Shown in pieces: positions 7,094-9,165 of a stretch of 9,165 nucleotides of DNA. The notes below the pieces were generated by a model. The model was not told the origin of the DNA. It did no database searches and saw nothing but the letters and a program-made list of their open reading frames with translations. Source of the DNA: Desulfobacterales bacterium S5133MH16 (GTDB taxonomy: Bacteria; Desulfobacterota; Desulfobacteria; Desulfobacterales; UBA11574); NCBI GenBank assembly GCA_001751005.1, contig MAXL01000574.1, positions 1 through 9,165 of the forward strand, in the 5' to 3' direction. The position numbers and the translations under genes were made by a program. Each line of letters starts with the position of its first letter. Positions within the stretch are counted from its first letter, which is position 1.

Positions 7094-7109
7094 GGCAATA
7101 TCTTTGCCA
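7094..7109 (-). promoter_or_regulatory. sigma-54 (RpoN) promoter for the lipoprotein-pseudopilin unit
   Basis: The minus strand reads TGGCAAAGATATTGCC. This fits the -24/-12 pattern TGGCA-N6-TTGC with the required 10 nt between the invariant GG and GC. Transcription would start near 7083, giving a leader of about 150 nt before the lipoprotein ATG at 6929. Sigma-54 control by NtrC-type activators is known for pilin genes in Geobacter and Myxococcus. The activator here is not visible. Confidence 0.65.
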
Positions 7110-7120
7110 TTTTTTGGCAA
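7104..7120. repeat. palindrome TTGCCA-N5-TGGCAA
   Basis: A perfect 6-bp inverted repeat with a five-T spacer overlaps the -24 half of the sigma-54 promoter by 6 bp. It may be an operator, or simply a chance product of the TGGCA element; its loop and flanks do not make a convincing terminator. Confidence 0.4.
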
Positions 7121-7257
7121 GTTTTACATTCTTTCAGGGAAATTTATAGAAAAAATCCGGGAGTTTTCCATGGATACAGCAGATAATTTAAATGTCTCGC
7201 AGGACGGATTTATTCACGTCCATCAGGGATGAAGATTCAATCAAAAAAGGATTCAAT

Positions 7258-8970
7258 CTAATCCACAAACAACGACACAACGTTAAACCGGGCAACATCA
7301 ACCAGTCCTTTATCCGTGATTTTTAGCTCAGGAATAACGGGAAGTGCCAAAAACGAGAGCGTCATAAAAGGGTCGTCAAGTGTTGTGCCCAACTCCCTGG
7401 CGGCATTGATCAAGCGGTCTATTTTATCACGCACCCATTGAATCGGTTCCTGGGACATAAGACCTGCGATGGGAAGGGCAAGATTGGCGCAGACCTTTTT
7501 GTCGTATGCTGCCGCCAGACCTCCTCCCATTTTGACGATAGCCCGGATTGCAGCTTTCATATCATCATCATTTGTTCCCACAACAATGATATTGTGGGAG
7601 TCATGGGCCACACTCGATGCAATGGCTCCCCGTTTCAAGCCAAAACCCCTGACAAACCCTTTCCCCATATTGCCCGAACCGGTATGCCGTTCAATAACCG
7701 CAATCTTCAAAATATCACGAGAGGTGTCGGCAACGGCCTTGCCTTCCGATATCATCGGTTCCATAATGCGTTGCCCGGTTATTATCTGGTCCGGTACGAT
7801 ATCCATGACTCTGATGCGCCCGGTTGCCATCGGGATGGAAAAATCTATTTGTTTCGTGTCAACGTTCATGGACGGTGGAAAAAGAACAGGATCGGGAGTT
7901 GCGATTTCAGGTGAAATCTTTCCATCTTCAGCCACCAGGACGCCGCCATAATACACGGCTTCCATGTATGGGGAGTGAAGATCTGAAAACACCACCAGAT
8001 CCGCTCTTCGACCGGGGGCAATCGCACCGACATTTTGGATCCTGAAATATTCGGCAGGATTTATTGTGGCCATTTGAATCGCAATCACAGGATCAAGGCC
8101 GGTAAATATGGCTTTACGAACCATTGAATCAATATGCCCTTTTTCCAGGATGTCTTGGGGATGTCTGTCATCCGTGCACCACATCATACGGCGAGCGGTT
8201 CGCTCGTTTACAACCGGGATTAATGCTTCCAGATTTTTTGCTGCTGTTCCCTCCCGGATCATGATATGCATTCCCAAATTAAGTTTTTCTTTTGCCTCTC
8301 GTTCAGTGGTACATTCATGGTCACTCGAAATTCCGGCGGATATATAGGCGCAAAGGTCATGACCGGAAAGTCCGGGCGCATGACCGTCCACAGGTTTGCG
8401 GCCTCTTTTGGCCATATCTATTTTTCTCAGAACTTCCGGATCTTCATTGATTACACCCGGATAGTTCATCATTTCGGCCAATGCCAAAATCCGCTCATGG
8501 TCCATAAACGGCAAAAGATCCTCTGCCGTAAGTGTGGCACCCGAAGTTTCCATGTTTGTGGCAGGAACGCAGGACGGGAGGGTGAAATAGATATTCATGG
8601 GCTGTCCCTGGCTCGACCGAAGCATATAGTCTATTCCCTCAGTACCGAGCACATTGGCAATTTCATGGGGATCCGCCACCACGGCGGTAGTACCGCGAGC
8701 AACCACGGCACGGGCAAACTCGGTAATACCTGTCATTGAACTTTCAATATGAACATGGGCATCAATAAAACCGGGAGCCACAAAGCGTCCGCCAATATCC
8801 ACCTTGTTTTTGGCAGCATATTTACCAAACCCTACGATATATTCATCTGCAACCGCAATGTCACCGGAAAAGATTTCCCCTGAGAAGACATTGATAATAC
8901 GCGCGTTGGCAAGAAGAAGATCAACCTGTTTTCGGCCCCGTGCTGAACGGATAATTTCTTTGAGAGCCAT
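7258..8970 (-). CDS. ade: adenine deaminase
   Basis: Hydrolyses adenine to hypoxanthine and ammonia in the cytoplasm for purine salvage; a metal-dependent amidohydrolase. The 570-residue length is normal for the family. An N-terminal beta domain is followed by the metal-binding HVH (H72, H74) in GFIDAHVHIESS, then VVADPHEIANVLG (97-109), E166 in LAEMMNYPGV, H197 in DGHAPGLSGHD, H218 in SSDHECTT and D267 in CTDDRHPQD. All expected metal and catalytic positions are present. The C-terminal family domain contains GFGLKRGAIASSVAHDSHN (442-460). The start at 8970 (MALKEII) was chosen because AGAGG lies just upstream and the N-terminus fits the family; extending to 9036 would add 22 residues of no known type. 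It appears to be a single-gene unit; no clear promoter or terminator was found. Confidence 0.95.
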   Translation of the reverse strand: MALKEIIRSARGRKQVDLLLANARIINVFSGEIFSGDIAVADEYIVGFGKYAAKNKVDIGGRFVAPGFIDAHVHIESSMTGITEFARAVVARGTTAVVADPHEIANVLGTEGIDYMLRSSQGQPMNIYFTLPSCVPATNMETSGATLTAEDLLPFMDHERILALAEMMNYPGVINEDPEVLRKIDMAKRGRKPVDGHAPGLSGHDLCAYISAGISSDHECTTEREAKEKLNLGMHIMIREGTAAKNLEALIPVVNERTARRMMWCTDDRHPQDILEKGHIDSMVRKAIFTGLDPVIAIQMATINPAEYFRIQNVGAIAPGRRADLVVFSDLHSPYMEAVYYGGVLVAEDGKISPEIATPDPVLFPPSMNVDTKQIDFSIPMATGRIRVMDIVPDQIITGQRIMEPMISEGKAVADTSRDILKIAVIERHTGSGNMGKGFVRGFGLKRGAIASSVAHDSHNIIVVGTNDDDMKAAIRAIVKMGGGLAAAYDKKVCANLALPIAGLMSQEPIQWVRDKIDRLINAARELGTTLDDPFMTLSFLALPVIPELKITDKGLVDVARFNVVSLFVD

Positions 8971-9065
8971 GTTTTCCTCTCTTTTTTCGAATTTATTTTC
9001 ATAAATAACAAATGAGTCGGCATTGAACATTAACACAATCCGTATAGTACTGCCAATATCATACT

Positions 9066-9165
9066 AAATTTGATGGCTTCGTAAAAAGTCCAACTTCTGC
9101 GTTGCGCTGCATTCCTCGTCACTGCGACGTACTATACGTACGTCTCATTCCTCGGAATTTGCGCG
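9066..9165. repeat. partial dispersed palindromic repeat, cut by window edge
   Basis: From AATTTGATGGCTTCGTAAAA onward the sequence no longer looks like ordinary intergenic DNA. It contains the perfect stem GACGTAC (9126-9132) / GTACGTC (9138-9144) around TATAC, two direct copies of ATTCCTCG (9111-9118, 9147-9154) and the small palindrome ATTCC-TC-GGAAT (9147-9158). I recall very similar strings as multi-copy repeats in sulfate-reducing and related deltaproteobacteria. The right end lies outside the window. Confidence 0.6.

Larger units (their letters stand above)
6930..7257. other. 328-bp intergenic region between ade and the lipoprotein gene
   Basis: A/T-rich and without a credible gene. 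It holds a sigma-54-type promoter (7094-7109) reading toward the lipoprotein gene and an overlapping palindrome (7104-7120). Further upstream is a short inverted repeat GGACG-N10-CGTCC (7202-7221), and right at the ade stop a 9-bp direct repeat GATTCAATC (7234-7242 and 7250-7258). No hairpin-plus-T-run terminator for ade was found. Confidence 0.7.

Noticed and set aside
7234..7258. Direct repeat GATTCAATC at the ade stop as a CRISPR-like or attachment site
   Set aside because: Only two 9-bp copies 16 bp apart, with no further units, integrase or tRNA nearby.

Overview
The window looks like a piece of an anaerobic, probably deltaproteobacterial (Desulfobacterota-like) genome. This rests on three things: a complex I operon joined to a selenocysteine formate dehydrogenase, a sigma-54-type promoter before a pilin-like gene, and the style of the dispersed repeats. 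No rRNA or other taxonomic marker is present, so the assignment is an inference. Every convincing gene lies on the minus strand.

Read in the direction of transcription (right to left), the window starts at its right edge with part of a repeat element (9066-9165). Next come adenine deaminase (ade, 8970-7258) and a 328-bp intergenic region with a near-consensus sigma-54 promoter. A two-gene unit follows: a small lipoprotein (6929-6528), then a GspH/FimT-type pseudopilin (6535-6050). After it lie a degenerate inverted repeat and a clear intrinsic terminator (5902-5877).

The rest is an energy-conserving operon: nuoA (5571-5215), nuoB (5224-4730), nuoC (4704-4204), nuoD (4120-2948), a formate dehydrogenase large subunit with a NuoG-like N-terminus (2887-212), and the first 66 codons of nuoH (198-1), cut by the window edge. 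The formate dehydrogenase sits where nuoE, nuoF and nuoG lie in a standard nuo operon. Its frame is interrupted by one TGA at 1849-1847, exactly at the active-site position. A bacterial SECIS-like hairpin follows at the same distance as in E. coli fdhF as I recall it. I therefore read it as one 891-residue selenoprotein, not two ORFs.

Taken together, the operon suggests a complex I core (NuoABCD, NuoH and presumably more membrane subunits beyond the edge) whose NADH-oxidising arm is replaced by a formate dehydrogenase. That would be a proton-pumping formate:quinone oxidoreductase, or, run backwards, a quinol-driven CO2 reductase. The gene content and the selenocysteine site are seen directly; the assembled complex and its direction are inference.
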